Assembly: GCA_036924085.1 (NCBI GenBank)
Contig: JAVGWX010000004.1
Location: forward strand, 15,276,454-15,340,453
Length of the DNA stretch: 64,000 nucleotides
Source of the DNA: Ariolimax columbianus
Lineage: Eukaryota > Mollusca > Gastropoda > Stylommatophora > Arionidae
Reading direction: 5' to 3'
Shown here: piece by piece, positions 52,696-64,000 of the stretch
How positions within the stretch are numbered: position 1 is the first letter of the stretch
Layout: every line of letters begins with the position of its first letter
Position numbers and translations under genes: made by a program
Notes under the pieces: generated by a model
What the model was told of the DNA's origin: nothing
Database searches by the model: none
What the model saw: the letters and a program-made list of their open reading frames with translations, nothing else

Positions 52696-55418
52696 AATAC
52701 CAGAACTCTAAACCAAACAGCAAGAGAGAGCTGGAAAAACAAAACCGAAAGCCTCAACCTAGACAAAGAAGGGAATAAGCTATGGAAGCTAGTCAGAGCC
52801 ATGAATGACGAAACCCCTTCAAACAAACAAATTACCATCAAGCAGGGCGAAAACTTGCTCACTGGAAAAAAAGCCGCAAACGCTTTTGTAGAACACTATG
52901 CCAAAGCAAACCACATCGAGGTCCCTGCAGATAGGCATACAGACATTAGTGAAGAGCAAAACGGGCACGACAACATCAATACGGCACCAGAAGAGCATAT
53001 GATGGCCAAATTAACAATGAGTGAAATGGAAGAGGCCATGAGAACACTAAAGAAAAGGAAATCTCCCGGAAAAGACGGGATAACAAACGAAATGCTGATG
53101 GGGCTGGGCCAAACAGCGAAGAGGAAACTGCTATCGGTCCTGAACCAAAGCTGGAAAAGGGGAATTGTACCCCAGGCATGGAAAGACGCAGTCAAGGTAC
53201 CAGTACCAAAAACAGGAAAGGACAAAACAGATCCAAATGGATACAGGCCCATCAGCCTACTGAGCTGTGTCGGCAAGCTGATGGAACGTATGATAAACAC
53301 CAGACTGATGTGGCATCTGGAAGAAAAACGAATACTAATTCAACAGCAAGCCGGCTTTAGACAGCACAGATCCACTGAGGACCAGGTCATCCTCATAGCC
53401 CAGGAAATAGAAGATGCCTACCAGGCACAGAAACACACAGTAGCTGTTTGGCTGGATCTGGAAAAGGCATTTGACAAAGTCTGGAAAGACGGACTTAGAG
53501 TCAAGCTAAGAAGAAGTGATGTCTGTGGGAAAATGTACAAGTGGATCAACCATTACCTCAAACAAAGAACGGCCAGAGTCCAAGTACAAGGGCAGATGAG
53601 CAAAAAAGGTGACACTCGAGCAGGGAGTACCCCAAGGGGGAGTACTGTCCTATATAAGCGACATTACAGAGAATATACCAAGGAGAGTCCATAGCTCAAT
53701 GTTTGCAGACGATCTGGCTATGTGGACCTCTGAAAAGAATCTCACCATAGCAAGAAATCGGATGCAGCAGGCCCTAACATCGCTGGAAGAGTATGCGAAC
53801 TCATGGCTGGTCAAAATAAACGAGGAGAAAACCACATGTACAATATTCTGGCTTTCAATCAAACCCCAAAACACCAAATTAAGTCTAAATGGCAAATTCC
53901 TGCAGCCAAACGACAACCCAACCTATCTGGGAGTCACATTTGATCGGCGCATGACATGGAAAAGTCAGATCGAGAGAAACCGAATGAGAGCCAGAGAAAG
54001 AATGGCAATCATGAGGAAACTTGCTGGCACAAGCTGGGGAGCAGACGAAAGTATACTAAAGAAACTGTACACTGGAAGAGTGAGACCAGTTCTCGAGTAT
54101 GGCATTGCGGCATGGACAACAGCAGCAAAGGCGAACTTCGATAAAGTTAACAAACTTCAAAACCAAGCCATGAGAGTTATAACAGGAGGCATGAAGTCAA
54201 CGCCAATTGTAGAACTTGAAAAGATTACAAAGCTGCAACCCATGACCGATAGAAGAGACTGCAGAGCCCAGCTGCAGTCAGAGAAACTCCGAAGACTGAC
54301 TGACCATCCAATGCACCAGAGACTAAACAATTTGGGAAATGGGAAACTAAAGCGGAGAAACTTTGCAGAAATAGCCAAAGCAAAGATGCACGAAGATCCC
54401 ACAAACGCACTAACAACACCAAAGCCCATCACTACTGTACGAAAACCTACCTGGATGCAGGATATATTTCCAGAGGTGATAGAAAATATACCAGGTATCG
54501 GAAACAAAAACTGCCAGACTGAAAAAGAAAGGAGAGATACTACACTAAGCTTTATATCGAAAAACTACCCAAGCATGGACTGGACCCATGCATACACCGA
54601 CGATTCTGTAACAAACACTACACAGAACGGAGGGGCAGGAGCATTCCTGAACCTACCAAATGGCAGAAAAATAACACTGTCATTCGCTACCGGTAAGTAC
54701 ACAAGCAATTTCAGAGCGGAGGCAGAGGCACTGAGGGCGGCAGTGGAAGAAATGGTGACACTTAAAGAAAATGAAAGCCATATAGTCCTGCTTACAGATG
54801 CTCTGGCCGTAGTCACAGCGCTAAAAAGCCAGAAAAACACTGAGCTTAATGACTTAAGAGCAGCACTGTGTCAACTATGCCAGCAGTCCGCACCAAAAAG
54901 GGTAGTGGTACAGTGGGTCCCATCACACTGCAACATCCAAGGCAACGAGGAGGCAGACAGACTGGCAAAAGAAGGTGCAAGACTCCCACAAACATATACT
55001 AGTATGACGTACGAAGAGTCAAAACGGCTTATTAAAGCCAGATACATGACCAAATGGGAAACTGAACATACCGGCTACACCAAAAACGATGCCTTTTACC
55101 AGTTGAACAGAAGAGAGCAGGTCGTTGTCTTCAGACTTCGCACTGGCCACAATAGACTGAGGTACCACCTATTCAACAAATTGAAGATAGGTGGTACCGA
55201 CGAATGCCCGTGTGGTACCGAGAAAATGACCGCTGAGCATCTGCTGCAGAACTGCCCGACATACGAGGATCAGAGAGAGCAGATGTGGCCATCACCAGTG
55301 GAACCACAAGACAAGCTCTATGGCAGTGTCGACAGCCTCAGGATGACCGCCGCTTTTTTCGAAAAAATAATGGTTACTGTCTGACTGCGTACGATGAAGA
55401 AGAAGAATACCAGAACTC
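52696..55418 (+). pseudogene. 5'-truncated, frameshifted second copy of the 31.5-kb LINE
   Basis: Starts at about 52709 in the segment equivalent to 32699 of the intact copy and runs to the tail at 55405. AATACCAGAACTC at 52696-52708 and 55406-55418 is a 13-bp target duplication. It reads at over 90% amino-acid identity to the intact copy by eye. It is broken by one extra A in a run at 53602-53607 (+1 frameshift) and by an 18-bp deletion near 53650 that removes part of the SPTLFLVYIND stretch of RT. RNase H is complete except for YTDDS instead of YTDGS near 54600. The C-terminal Cys/His region has CPCG and LLQNC intact. It lacks the endonuclease. Confidence 0.93.
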
Positions 55419-55739
55419 CAAGTAGTGAGCATCTTCTACGATATCAGTACGTCAGGCTGAGCAGTTCAATGCAATGTGCTGCTATTAGGTGGCATAAAGA
55501 AGAAAAAGGATCAGATATATTTTCAGTCTTTGTATAGTTTCTTCAGAACGTTTGCTAGTCTTGAGCTCACACCACAACAGTTGCTAAAGGAAGCGCTTAG
55601 CAGGCATGCGAGCAACGTGCTCAGTCCACCTAATCTGAGCTCTCTGCAACAGCGTAAGGGTGCTCCAGGGTCAAGCCCTGCTGAGGACTTCAGAGTTGAG
55701 TACTTTATCATCCATCTGATCTGCAGCAGCCTGTGGAGA
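55419..55739. other. Unassigned sequence
   Basis: Opposed open frames at 55476-55757 (plus) and 55523-55747 (minus) lack recognised motifs. Confidence 0.35.
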
Positions 55740-56300
55740 CAGTTCATGGCGAAATAGTTGAGCTTCCTGGCATGTCTGCTATAGCCCGCTCACTTTTTGC
55801 ATGCGTATAGTAAGCACCCAACACGATGATCTTGATGTTCGTGATAACGCTAATGCCGTACCGGTCCCAAACATTTGCTTGTAGGTTTCCACAACCGATA
55901 CTTGCCTTGGCAATCCTGTTGTGGACCTGAGAGTCGATATTCACTTCTCTGGTAAGAGTACTATCAAGGTAGGTAAAGCTATCAACTGCTTGTATGTGTT
56001 GGCCCGTACAGTGATGGTTTGTTCGTGTTAGAATTTCCTGGCAGCAGGTAGAACCATTATTGCGTCTCTTTGTGGTGATTGTACGATCAAAGTTTGTACA
56101 CACAGTTGAAACTGTCCATGGTGGTCTGCATGTCCAGTTCTGAGCACGTGTTAATGGCACTGCCATCAGCAAAGAGGAGTTCTAAGATGGATGCTTCTTT
56201 CACCTTTGTGGGGGACCGTAGGTGCCTCAGATTGAACAACTGTCCTTCCGTCCTGTACCCGATCTGTCCGCCAGTGGCACAGCCGTAACAAAACAAATCA
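55740..56300 (-). pseudogene. LINE RT 3' half, decayed
   Basis: Minus strand: IGYRTEGQLFNLRHLRSPTK near 56260-56200, ELLFADGSAI (FADD reads FADG) near 56175, HIQAVDSFTYLDSTLTREVN near 56000-55940, DSQVHNRIAKASIGCGNLQA and NVWDRYGISV then TNIKIIVLGAYY near 55860-55830. This is the familiar RT block 5-7 pattern of a widespread metazoan LINE group. Frameshifts split it. Confidence 0.78.
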
Positions 56301-56815
56301 TAGCAGCAAATACCAAACTAAAGAGCTTTGAGACCAGAACTCAGCCATATTTGACCCAGTTTATGACATCATTCAGGACACGAGCCGACATACTCTCATG
56401 AAACTGACATACAACTGCGATCAATGTTCTAGGGCAACCATATCTCGCCATACTATTCAATTCCTTCTATGTTGACAGATTCAGTATGAACACACATCTA
56501 TTGAGAGTAAATTTGTTCACATGCCTCGTGTAGAAACCAAGTTTCAGTAAATACATAAATACATGCTATGGTCGTTGCAGACAGTTTCTGTACATATACT
56601 TTGTAACTAAGGTATTCAATCAGAACGACTTCGTTTCTGATACCAGGTAGCCAGAAGCTGTTTATATGTACTCCAGTCTTAGCCGTGGAGGACAGCATTG
56701 AACAACTGACTTCACTCAGTTCATTTCTCTATCTCATTTGTGAACGAGTTTCTTTCAGTAATTAACCAACTAAGTGAAGCTTTTGTTATCCATAGCTTGC
56801 ATAAGTTCGCAAGAA
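56301..56815. other. Unassigned sequence
   Basis: No feature recognised. Confidence 0.4.
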
Positions 56816-56898
56816 CATCTCCTCTCTCGCTCTATCTAATTCTTTCTTTCAATCTCTCTCTGTCTCTCATTCTTTCTCTCAATATCTCTCTTACTCGG

Positions 56899-56935
<37 letters not shown>

Positions 56936-56940
56936 CTCGC
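56816..56940. repeat. CT-rich microsatellite
   Basis: Imperfect CT repeats, best at 56900-56930. Confidence 0.9.
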
Positions 56941-57009
56941 ACAAACACATACAAACCACTTGTATGTATACCTAACAAAGTTCAGTTCAATTCAATTGGC
57001 AACTCAACA

Positions 57010-57265
57010 TTGAATGTGGGTTGAGATGGGTTTCCAACATCCTCCATCATTTTCCATGAGGATACCTTCTGTCAGGCTTTTCACTGCCTGTTTTCTAATA
57101 TTAGCTCCCCACTTTCCACGTTATTTACTCCTGCCGTGTTTACGATCCACCCTTCCTTTCAGTATTCTCTTCACCAAAGTGTAATGTCTTTTAATGTGGC
57201 CAAAACATCTTAACTGTCGGACTCTGATTTCGTTCATCTAATCTTTTGCATCCTTCATTTCTCCC
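57010..57265 (-). pseudogene. LINE ORF2 C-terminal fragment
   Basis: Minus strand: MNEIRVRQLRCFGHIKRH near 57240-57190, TLVKRILKGRVDRKHGRSK near 57185-57130, then KWGANIRKQAVKSLTEGIL near 57110-57050. This is typical LINE C-terminal wording with stops between the pieces. Confidence 0.7.
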
Positions 57266-57928
57266 GATGCTTCCTTAGTTTTCTTTCCTTTTCCCGAGAT
57301 GCACTAAAGTCTTCACAATTTTAATTTTATGTTAGCGCACGCGCACCCACGCACGCACACACACAAGTTCTAGTATCTAGCTCCTGACAAAATGTATTCC
57401 TCGGTGATTCCATTCAGTCCCACGGCTTGTCACTGGTTTCAAGTGTTTAATCAGATACATCAGTCCATTCATTTCGATCTTCAGTATTTGCGTACATTCC
57501 GTAGTGGCTGATTTTTGTGTTAACTGTCACTTTTGATGCAATAATAATACCTCTTCTACCCTTCATCTATTTCTGCTCTATCCACCATGGTGATATCCTA
57601 TTTAGAGATTTCAGAAAATATTTCGACTGATGAAGATCTTTTCCATATTTAATTAAACTACTTTATTTTTCTACTATTTTGATCAGTTTTGGCTACCAAT
57701 GCTGCTCATAGTCTAGTTTGTATCTAATTTTTTAGCTTGACCTTGTTAAGCTGGTCACTTTATGTGCGCCTACTTCACGCTGCTAGAAGGTTTTGTGCGT
57801 CACCCCTAATCTGGCTGCATTTTGTTGAGTTGGATACTTTTGCCGCTGCGACACAATTATTCAGCTGTTCCGTCGACTGCTTCCGGTGACAGATAGATAG
57901 ATTATCCTGCCCACTGCCAAACTTGCCG
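57266..57928. other. Unassigned sequence
   Basis: A short (GC/CA) run at 57333-57364; otherwise nothing recognised. Confidence 0.4.
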
Positions 57929-58200
57929 CTAAATTTGTTCTGTGACGCCTGCAAAGTTAAGTATTTTGGGGTCTGGAATCGCCTTTCTTTTGTGAGGTAG
58001 AGTGCTCATATTCATTGTTGCTCTAACTGGCCTGTGGTCAATGTCTATATTTAACCGGTGCAGTACTTCTACGTTAGTAACAAATTTGATATCGTTAGTC
58101 AAAACAGTCAATTTTGACCTCAGTTCCCAAGCGAAGTGACAAGTCCATATTTTCACATCAAGTTTCTGGAATGCAGTTATTTCAGCAAAGACAGTCACGC
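57929..58200 (-). pseudogene. LINE endonuclease fragment
   Basis: The minus frame reads FQKLDVKIWTC, VLTNDIKFVTNVEVLHRLNI, then DIDHRPVRATMNMS. This is the end of an AP-like endonuclease; the usual SDHR motif reads IDHR. It ends at about 57930. The upstream continuation is interrupted at 58200 by the mariner arm. Confidence 0.65.
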
Positions 58201-58254
58201 GCTCCCGTCCTTAATTTTTTGTGGCATTAATAAAAACAAGTCTTCATGTGGGCA

Positions 58255-58395
58255 GTAACGACCTCAAGGATAATGCAATTTTGCAAACTGACGGTTGGTA
58301 TGTGCTGTTTGCACCCGAAGTGACGTCATAATGTGCATCCTACGTATGCTCACTTGATGCAATTAGGTCCGGTTTCATTTGAACACTCCTCGTAT
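58255..58395. mobile_element. Solo mariner arm (same family as 49.5-50.2 kb)
   Basis: AATTTTGCAAACTGACGGTT, GGTATGTGCTGTTTGCACCC, AGTGACGTCATAATGTGCAT and GGTCCGGTTTCATTTGAAC align with the right arm at 50118-50235. Only one arm is present. Confidence 0.75.
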
Positions 58396-58419
58396 AATTA
58401 GGAGAAGATTGTTTGACCT

Positions 58420-58690
58420 CGACTTTTAGTTTCAGTGTTGAATCCTAGAGCTGACAATCAGAACTGACTGAGCATCTAGTGCGTGGCTACTGGCAGCAAT
58501 AAAGTCAATTCTGCTCACGTTTTGTCCGTCCTTATCACCAACTCTAATTTCGTCTTCAACATTACGCCATTTGAGGTGCGATTCGGTATAAGCACGGGCT
58601 TCACTGAATCGAGACATGTAATTAACAAATGTAAAACTTTCCATTAGTTGATATTGTCTCAACAGTTGGAACCCACTCATTAGGCTGTAT
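58420..58690 (-). other. Unrecognised open frame, possibly more LINE
   Basis: 82-codon minus frame including GDKDGQNVSRIDFIAASSHA. The RIDFIAA part could be the IDFI block of an endonuclease upstream of the piece at 57929-58200, which would make the mariner arm an insertion within one LINE. This is not certain. Confidence 0.35.
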
Positions 58691-59267
58691 GATATTACAC
58701 CTAATTTGTTTCCAGTACGTTAAGCCTTAGGCGGTCGGGTATATTTACCCTTGATTTCAGCCAATCTGTCTGGTCGGTCGTAGAATACATCGTAACGTCT
58801 ATTCCCTTTGGCCATTATTTGACAATTTATATATATAGTAAATTTCTGGGTACTTTCCTTTGGACTGCTTGCTATGCCTGGGGATGGTACATCTCAGGGG
58901 GCTTTCAGACCTTTGACATTTCCCGGCCTCTGGGAGTTGTTTAGCCCAAACGGTTTCCGACTAACAAGCCTCGTCAGCTTGAAGCCTTGTATGTTTATGA
59001 TTACATAAGCACCGAATCTATATTCCAAGTTAACGTTTCTGTCAACCAACATGATCCTATAATTGCGACAAGTCTTAGGAACGAAAATATATTTTCCAGG
59101 TTCCATAAATGTCTGTCTAGTGGAACAGCAGAAACCTGGACAGTCCTGATAAAATTGTATCAGGTACTAGGACACAAATCAGGACTATAGTTTCTACACG
59201 TTTTTTATAATTTAGTGGGGATCTCGTCAATCCTCTCCTAACTATAGGTTTTATCAGAGATAACAAT
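58691..59267. other. Unassigned sequence
   Basis: Opposed small frames at 58894-59190 lack motifs. Confidence 0.35.
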
Positions 59268-60215
59268 GGACAGCCAGGCAAGATTCTAGCAGCAGCTTGT
59301 AGATGAGTGGTAATAACAATGGACGGCCATGTAAGATTCTAGCAGCAGCTTATAGATTAGTGGTGATAACAATGGACGCCAGGCAAGATTTTAGAAACAG
59401 TTTCTGGTGGAGATAACAATGGGCGGCCAGCCAAGACTCTAGTAGAAGTTTCTGGTGGAGATAGCAATGGACGACAGACAAGATTCTAGCAGCAATTTGT
59501 AGATTAGTGAATATAGCAAAGGACGGCCAGAGAAGATTTTAGCAGCATGTTTTATTGGAGATAGCAATTGACGACTAGACACGATTCTAGTAGCAGGCTT
59601 TAGTGCCGATACGATGGGGGTTTTTGTGGAGATACAATGGAGGACCAGATACAATTCTAATAGCAGGTTGTTGTGGAGATACAATGGAGGTTGCTGTAGA
59701 GATACAATGGAGCACCAGATACAATTCTAATAGCAGGTTGTTGTAGAGATACAATGTGGGTTGTTGTGGAGATACAATGGAGGACCAGATACAATTCTAA
59801 TAGCAGGTTGTCGTAGAGATACAATGGAGGTTGCTGTGGAGATACAATGGAGTTGTTGTGGAGATACAGTGGAGGACCAGATACAATTCTAATAGCAGGT
59901 TGTTGTGGAGATACAATGGAGGTTGTTCTGGAGATACAATGGAGGACGAGACAAGATTCTAATAGCAGGTTGTTGTGGAGATACAATGGAGGACCAGATA
60001 CAATTCTAAAAGCAGGTTGTTGTGGAGATACAATGGAGGTTGTTCTGGAGATACAATGGACGACCAGACAAGATTCTAGTATCAGTTTGTAGTGCAGTTA
60101 CAATAGAAGACTAGACAAAATTATAGTAGCAGTTTGTAGTAGAGATACAATGGACGACCAGACAAGATTCTAGTAGCAGTTTGTAGTGGAGATACAATGG
60201 ACGACCAATTGTCCT
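59268..60215. repeat. Degenerate ~46-bp minisatellite, several variants
   Basis: Units of GGAGATACAATGGAGGACCA, GATACAATTCTAATAGCAGG, TTGTTGT and shorter derivatives. The left part uses GATAACAATGGACGGCCA and AGATTCTAGCAGCAG. Unit order and length vary more than in the other arrays. Confidence 0.9.
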
Positions 60216-60884
60216 AATTAAATTCGATATCACGTTGATCATGTCACATAGTTGATTTGTTTGAGTTGCCACGTCCGTTAGAAGTATCACAATTGACCCT
60301 ATGACCTGACGATACCACTCTACAAATTAGTGCGAGCAAGTGTAAAAAGAAGGCACTACACAATGTAGCAATAGCTCGTCGATCCTTCTACACAGATTTT
60401 GATGATGTCATGCGAGCTACTAATCAGAAGAGCCCTGATCCACACGCAATATTTATTCCAGCATGAATTCAGCTGGACTTTAATCTTAACTTAATGAAGC
60501 CTTACAGAATATACATCTTAGGAAATAAAAGTATTTGCCATCAGCGTTGTTATTCCTCAGTCGATCGCTACCGGGCATAGCTTGTTAAGATATCCCGTTT
60601 TAGAAGGACTTGCCCACAGAGAACAATACAATGGAGGTCACTAGTGAATGAAAAGCTTACCACATTAAAAATATAACCGTAGAAACTGGTGTCTTAATTT
60701 ACGCAAAGTTCGATGACGTCAGCAAATAGGCTGCCATAAGTAATTTTCCTGTTGAACCCCAGAAAACACATAATAAATACATAATAAACTAAAAGTTGTA
60801 GTTAAAAGGATTATGCTGAAAAAGCACATTGACAACACACATTCGCAACACAAACACACACACATCCACGTACACACACCCAAA
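60216..60884. other. Unassigned sequence
   Basis: No feature recognised. Confidence 0.4.
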
Positions 60885-60892
60885 TATATATA

Positions 60893-60979
<87 letters not shown>
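60885..60979. repeat. (TA)n microsatellite
   Basis: About 95 bp of TA with one TTTA interruption. Confidence 0.98.
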
Positions 60980-60981
<2 letters not shown>

Positions 60982-61134
60982 AACCTATTTGTAAGTTTTA
61001 TAAGTTTCTTGGTAGGATTGCAGTACGATTGGTTGCCATTACATTCCATACTCAGGTGAAGGATGTCGTACGTAGGAAAAAACCCATATCTGCCAGGCTG
61101 GACAAGGCGATATTCGAATTCGGTGTGTACGTTT

Positions 61135-61545
61135 CACGCCGATGCCAGGCGCCAATGAGGCTAATGTATGGTCAGACAAAACACGCTGATCAGACAATGC
61201 TAGCCAGGGTCAGGTAAAACAGACTGATCAGACTGCTAGCCAGGGTCAGGTAAAACAGACTGATCAGACTGTTAGCCAAGGTCAGACAAAACACGCTGAT
61301 CAGACAATGCTAGCCAGGGTCAGGTAAAACAGACTGATCAGACTGTTAGCCAGGGTCAGATAAAACACGCTGATCAGAGAATGCTAGCCAGGGTCAGGTA
61401 AAACAGACTGATCAGACTGTTAGCCAGGGTCAGACAAAACACGCTGATCAGACAATGCTAGCCAGGGTCAGGTAAAACAGACTGATCAGACTGTTAGCCA
61501 GGGTCAGGCAAAACGTACTGATCAGACAATGTTAACCAGGGTCAG
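61135..61545. repeat. 36-37-bp minisatellite head of copy C
   Basis: About eleven units alternating between CCAGGGTCAGGTAAAACAGA/CTGATCAGACTGTTAG and CCAGGGTCAGACAAAACACG/CTGATCAGACAATGCTAG. It contains the family core and leads without a gap into the element body. Confidence 0.95.
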
Positions 61546-61830
61546 GAGAAATATACTTGCGAAGACCCTCACCTGACCTCCTCGTTGGTCGTCCTGGAAA
61601 CGGGCTGTTGTCGAGAACAACAGTCTGGCTAACAAGGTGAGGCTCGACATGATCCCCGTAGTAGTGAGCGACACGCAGAAAAAGCCAAGCATAGCACAAC
61701 GGCATAGATGACCCAGGTCCACCTTCATCAGCACGCTCGGGATGTGAGGAAAGCTACGACAACGCGCCACTTAACGCCCTTTATAGTGCACACAAAAGAG
61801 TAATCTACTTTTGGTAGGCATGCGCCTCGC
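61540..61830 (+). mobile_element. Satellite-headed element, copy C
   Basis: Body: TCGTCCTGGAAACGGGCTGT, CAGTCTGGCTAACAAGGTGA, GATCCCCGTAGTAGTGAGCG, CACCTTCATCAGCACGC, GCTACGACAACGCGCCAC, a weakened hairpin (ACGCCCTTTATAGTGCAC), CACAAAAGAGTAATCTAC. Best example of array plus body in one unit. Confidence 0.85.
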
Positions 61831-61844
61831 TGTCTTATACATAC

Positions 61845-61845
<1 letters not shown>

Positions 61846-61893
<48 letters not shown>

Positions 61894-61925
61894 CGCACGC
61901 ACCCACGCACGCACGCACGCGCGCG
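61846..61925. repeat. (TA)n-(CA)n-(CG)n compound microsatellite
   Basis: TA, then AC, then GCAC/GCGC steps. Confidence 0.97.
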
Positions 61926-62162
61926 CAAACATGTAAAGTTATTAGACATCGCAAGCAATGAGGGCCACGTAATCAGACGGTTTTGTCTTAATAAAATGAT
62001 GTGCGTTGTATTTTAAAGTATAGTGAGAAACAAGTTGCCCTGGTCATCTAACTTTTCCAAAATTACCTTGGATCAGTGGCAAGACTATTGGTCGTCTCGA
62101 CTGTAGGTAACTAGGGATGCAGGCATTTTGGTCGTACCTCCCTTGAGGTCACAAACAAAGAT

Positions 62163-62230
62163 CCATACATACATACATACATACATACATACATACATAC
62201 ATACATACATACATACATAAATACATAATT
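62163..62230. repeat. (ATAC)n microsatellite
   Basis: About 15 units of ATAC. Confidence 0.98.
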
Positions 62231-62735
62231 TGGGGGTAGCGAGGTCTGGGCTGGCGTCCCGCTCGTTAAAGGAAAGTCTTTTATAGCCTCTCCTTTCCAG
62301 GTGTAGAGATCGCCGCCGAATTCACTTGTTCGGCTTGCGTGACAGGAGTTTCCATGCCAATGGTGTAACAGTTCCACCCCGAGCAAGAGAGTTTAGGGAA
62401 GGGGTGATATGGTTGTTGATAACAAAGGTATCTGAATGCGTGCCAAGGTCACTCTCTGTCTGGTCACTAGGCCAAGGTCACTCACTGTCTCAAAGAAAAT
62501 CGGAGTCGGGGAAAGAATGTACAGGTAGGAACTGACCACTGGCGTTCCGATTTGGGTAGTGGTGGGTGAGTGACAGACGGGAGTTCAGCGGAGCTTGCTG
62601 CGATAGATGAGTGACAGGTGTTCAGAGTATTTCGTTCCAATAAGGACTGAATAGAGCCATCCCCCTGAGATCCATTGGTCAGCTCTGATACTGCTTGAGT
62701 GTATATAACACTAGACAAAGTTTAGCTCAGGCAGA
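62231..62735. other. Unassigned; TATA-like motif
   Basis: Contains GAGTGTATATAACACTAG at about 62697-62714, which could be a TATA box. No ORF follows. Tentative. Confidence 0.25.
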
Positions 62736-62980
62736 CTGGATGGAGAGGGGATGAGAGAGAGAGATAGAGAGAGAGACTGTAGATAGGAGTCCGTTTAGCT
62801 CACCGATTTGATAGAGGAGCGATTGATAGACTGTTGTATGAATGTTAGTGATAGAACAGGATCGCTTAAAAGGCTGGCATGGAGAGGGAATGAGTGAATG
62901 TAGAAAAGTGTCTGGTTTAGTTCACCGACTTAGATAGAGGAGCGATTGATAGAATTTTGTACGAATGTTGGAGATACTGC
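62736..62980. repeat. Two ~115-bp direct repeats
   Basis: TGGAGAGGGGATGAG...AGTCCGTTTAGCTCACCGA...GATAGAGGAGCGATTGATAG (from 62739) recurs with changes from 62879. The first copy contains an inserted (GA)n run. Confidence 0.75.
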
Positions 62981-64000
62981 ATACGCCATTTTGAGTCGGG
63001 GTCCAGCCGCTCAAATAGGTGTGTATGGGAGTTTTGTATTAATAGATAATCTGAACGTGTGTTGTACGCAGGACACCTTGTAAACGATGTATGTCCCGAC
63101 GAGTTAAGTGAGTGTGTAGATCGACTAGGTGAGATCTAGATGTGTGTGTGTGTGTGATGTGTGTACGGCAATAGCACTGGGGTTTTGGTAGTTGAGAATT
63201 CCATCAATAGCTAATGCTTAAAATTTCCGCTTTAGTTTAATATTTATATTAACATATATAATATAGGAATATTTAGTTAAAATGATATGTATTGTATTGT
63301 GTTTGTAATTTCACTACTCATTTTTCTGGTATGAGTATTATAAAATAAATATGTCATCTGCTGTGTGCTATGTTATTTGCAGTGTGTGGTCATGAATGAT
63401 GTGGATGAGTGATAATGTTCTAAGTTAGAATAACCCTAGGGCAAACAGTGTGATCTGCTACAATGGCCTCTCCTTCATTATTGTGTCCCCAGCTGCACCT
63501 TCATGAAATATTCCCTGTTTCTTACAGAGCGTGCTGTGGGGGCCCGATCGAGTACCCGGCTGTATAACTGGCCGGGCCGATTGGGATCATTAGCCTTGGC
63601 TAGGAGCCAATCAAAGAGAATGTAAACTCTGACTCCAAATCCGGGTAGACGAAGTTCGTTAGCCTGCTCAGGCCGTTCGCCAAGGAGAGACGGAACTCTG
63701 ATTTTAAGCCCCCACCAATGTCAGGAAGTGAAAGCTCGTCCTGGGACGATGGAACTATCATCGGATTTCTCGAGTCACTAGCATCTGCGGGCAACGATTC
63801 CACTGCCTTGTGGAAACCTCGAGAGAGGGAAGGGCTACAGAGTAAACCCAGACAAAAAATCCGTAATGGTAGAACTTAAAGCGGATGGTTTCAAAATTGC
63901 AAACTCATTCCGACAGCTCCTGCAGCTGGTGCCAGATTGTAATGTTTTGCATTCCTATGGATTACACCAGTGAGACCGAGAGAAGGATCCTGCAGTTTGG
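62981..64000. other. Unassigned; possible weak coding remnant near 63740-63900
   Basis: A plus frame reads DDGTIIGFLESLASAGNDST near 63739-63800. DDGTIIG resembles an RT catalytic box seen in some retroelement proteins, but the surrounding sequence does not support it well. The window ends here. Confidence 0.25.

Noticed and set aside
60813..61217. 134-codon plus frame across the (TA)n tract
   Set aside because: Ile-Tyr repeat from the microsatellite with non-homologous ends.
63735..63900. A retroelement RT catalytic box (DDGTIIG)
   Set aside because: Only one short match; the flanking residues do not fit any RT pattern well enough to call.

Overview
The window looks like intergenic DNA from a repeat-rich invertebrate genome. 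I infer a gastropod mollusc, perhaps a heterobranch, from the wording of an embedded 18S rRNA fragment (recalled, not searched) and from the mix of LINEs, tRNA-derived SINEs and minisatellites. I see no convincing host protein gene. Nearly everything recognisable is a mobile element, a broken copy of one, or a tandem array.

Layout. 1-4.0 kb: decayed LINE, minisatellite, satellite-headed element, broken hAT transposase (minus). 4.6-6.7 kb: tRNA-derived SINEs and a 26-bp satellite. 6.9-8.1 kb: a large trinucleotide field holding a LINE scrap. 9.9-14.6 kb: more LINE and SINE pieces and two or three satellite-headed elements. 14.6-17.2 kb: CT-rich and 57-bp arrays. 18.2-18.6 kb: a (GAA)n-tailed SINE with a clean target duplication. 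19.3-25.2 kb: another satellite-headed element, then a three-level nest (CR1-like LINE inside an RNase H-bearing LINE inside an RTE-like LINE). 25.3-25.6 kb: a 78-bp-arm palindrome. 26.1-35.6 kb: a degenerate satellite split by a roughly 7-kb insertion that runs from a 5' external-transcribed-spacer-like segment, through a deleted 18S gene and tandem 18S-derived units, into an intact 1302-codon LINE ORF (endonuclease, reverse transcriptase, RNase H, Cys/His). 36-44.2 kb: SINEs and long satellites. 44.6-49.1 kb: (GAA)n SINE relatives, one with a triplicated 3' end. 49.5-50.2 kb: head-to-head mariner fold-back. 50.5-51.5 kb: 40-bp satellite. 52.7-55.4 kb: a second, 5'-truncated, disabled copy of the same LINE. 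55.7-64 kb: LINE scraps, a mariner arm, satellites, microsatellites and a satellite-headed element.

How the parts fit. One LINE family (31.5-35.4 and 52.7-55.4 kb) supplies recent retrotransposition machinery: both copies have 13-14-bp target duplications and GAA-type tails. A SINE family (18.2, 42.0, 48.3 kb) has the same tail type and shares a central module with the LINE 5' region, so it is a plausible passenger. A second, tRNA-derived SINE carries the same module with a poly-A tail. A third group, with about eight copies here, joins a roughly 280-bp body to an array of short units sharing a 25-bp core; its body shares blocks with the (GAA)n SINE. The most striking object is the rDNA-LINE chimera at 28419-35417.

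All coordinates for decayed elements are approximate, since they come from reading alone.
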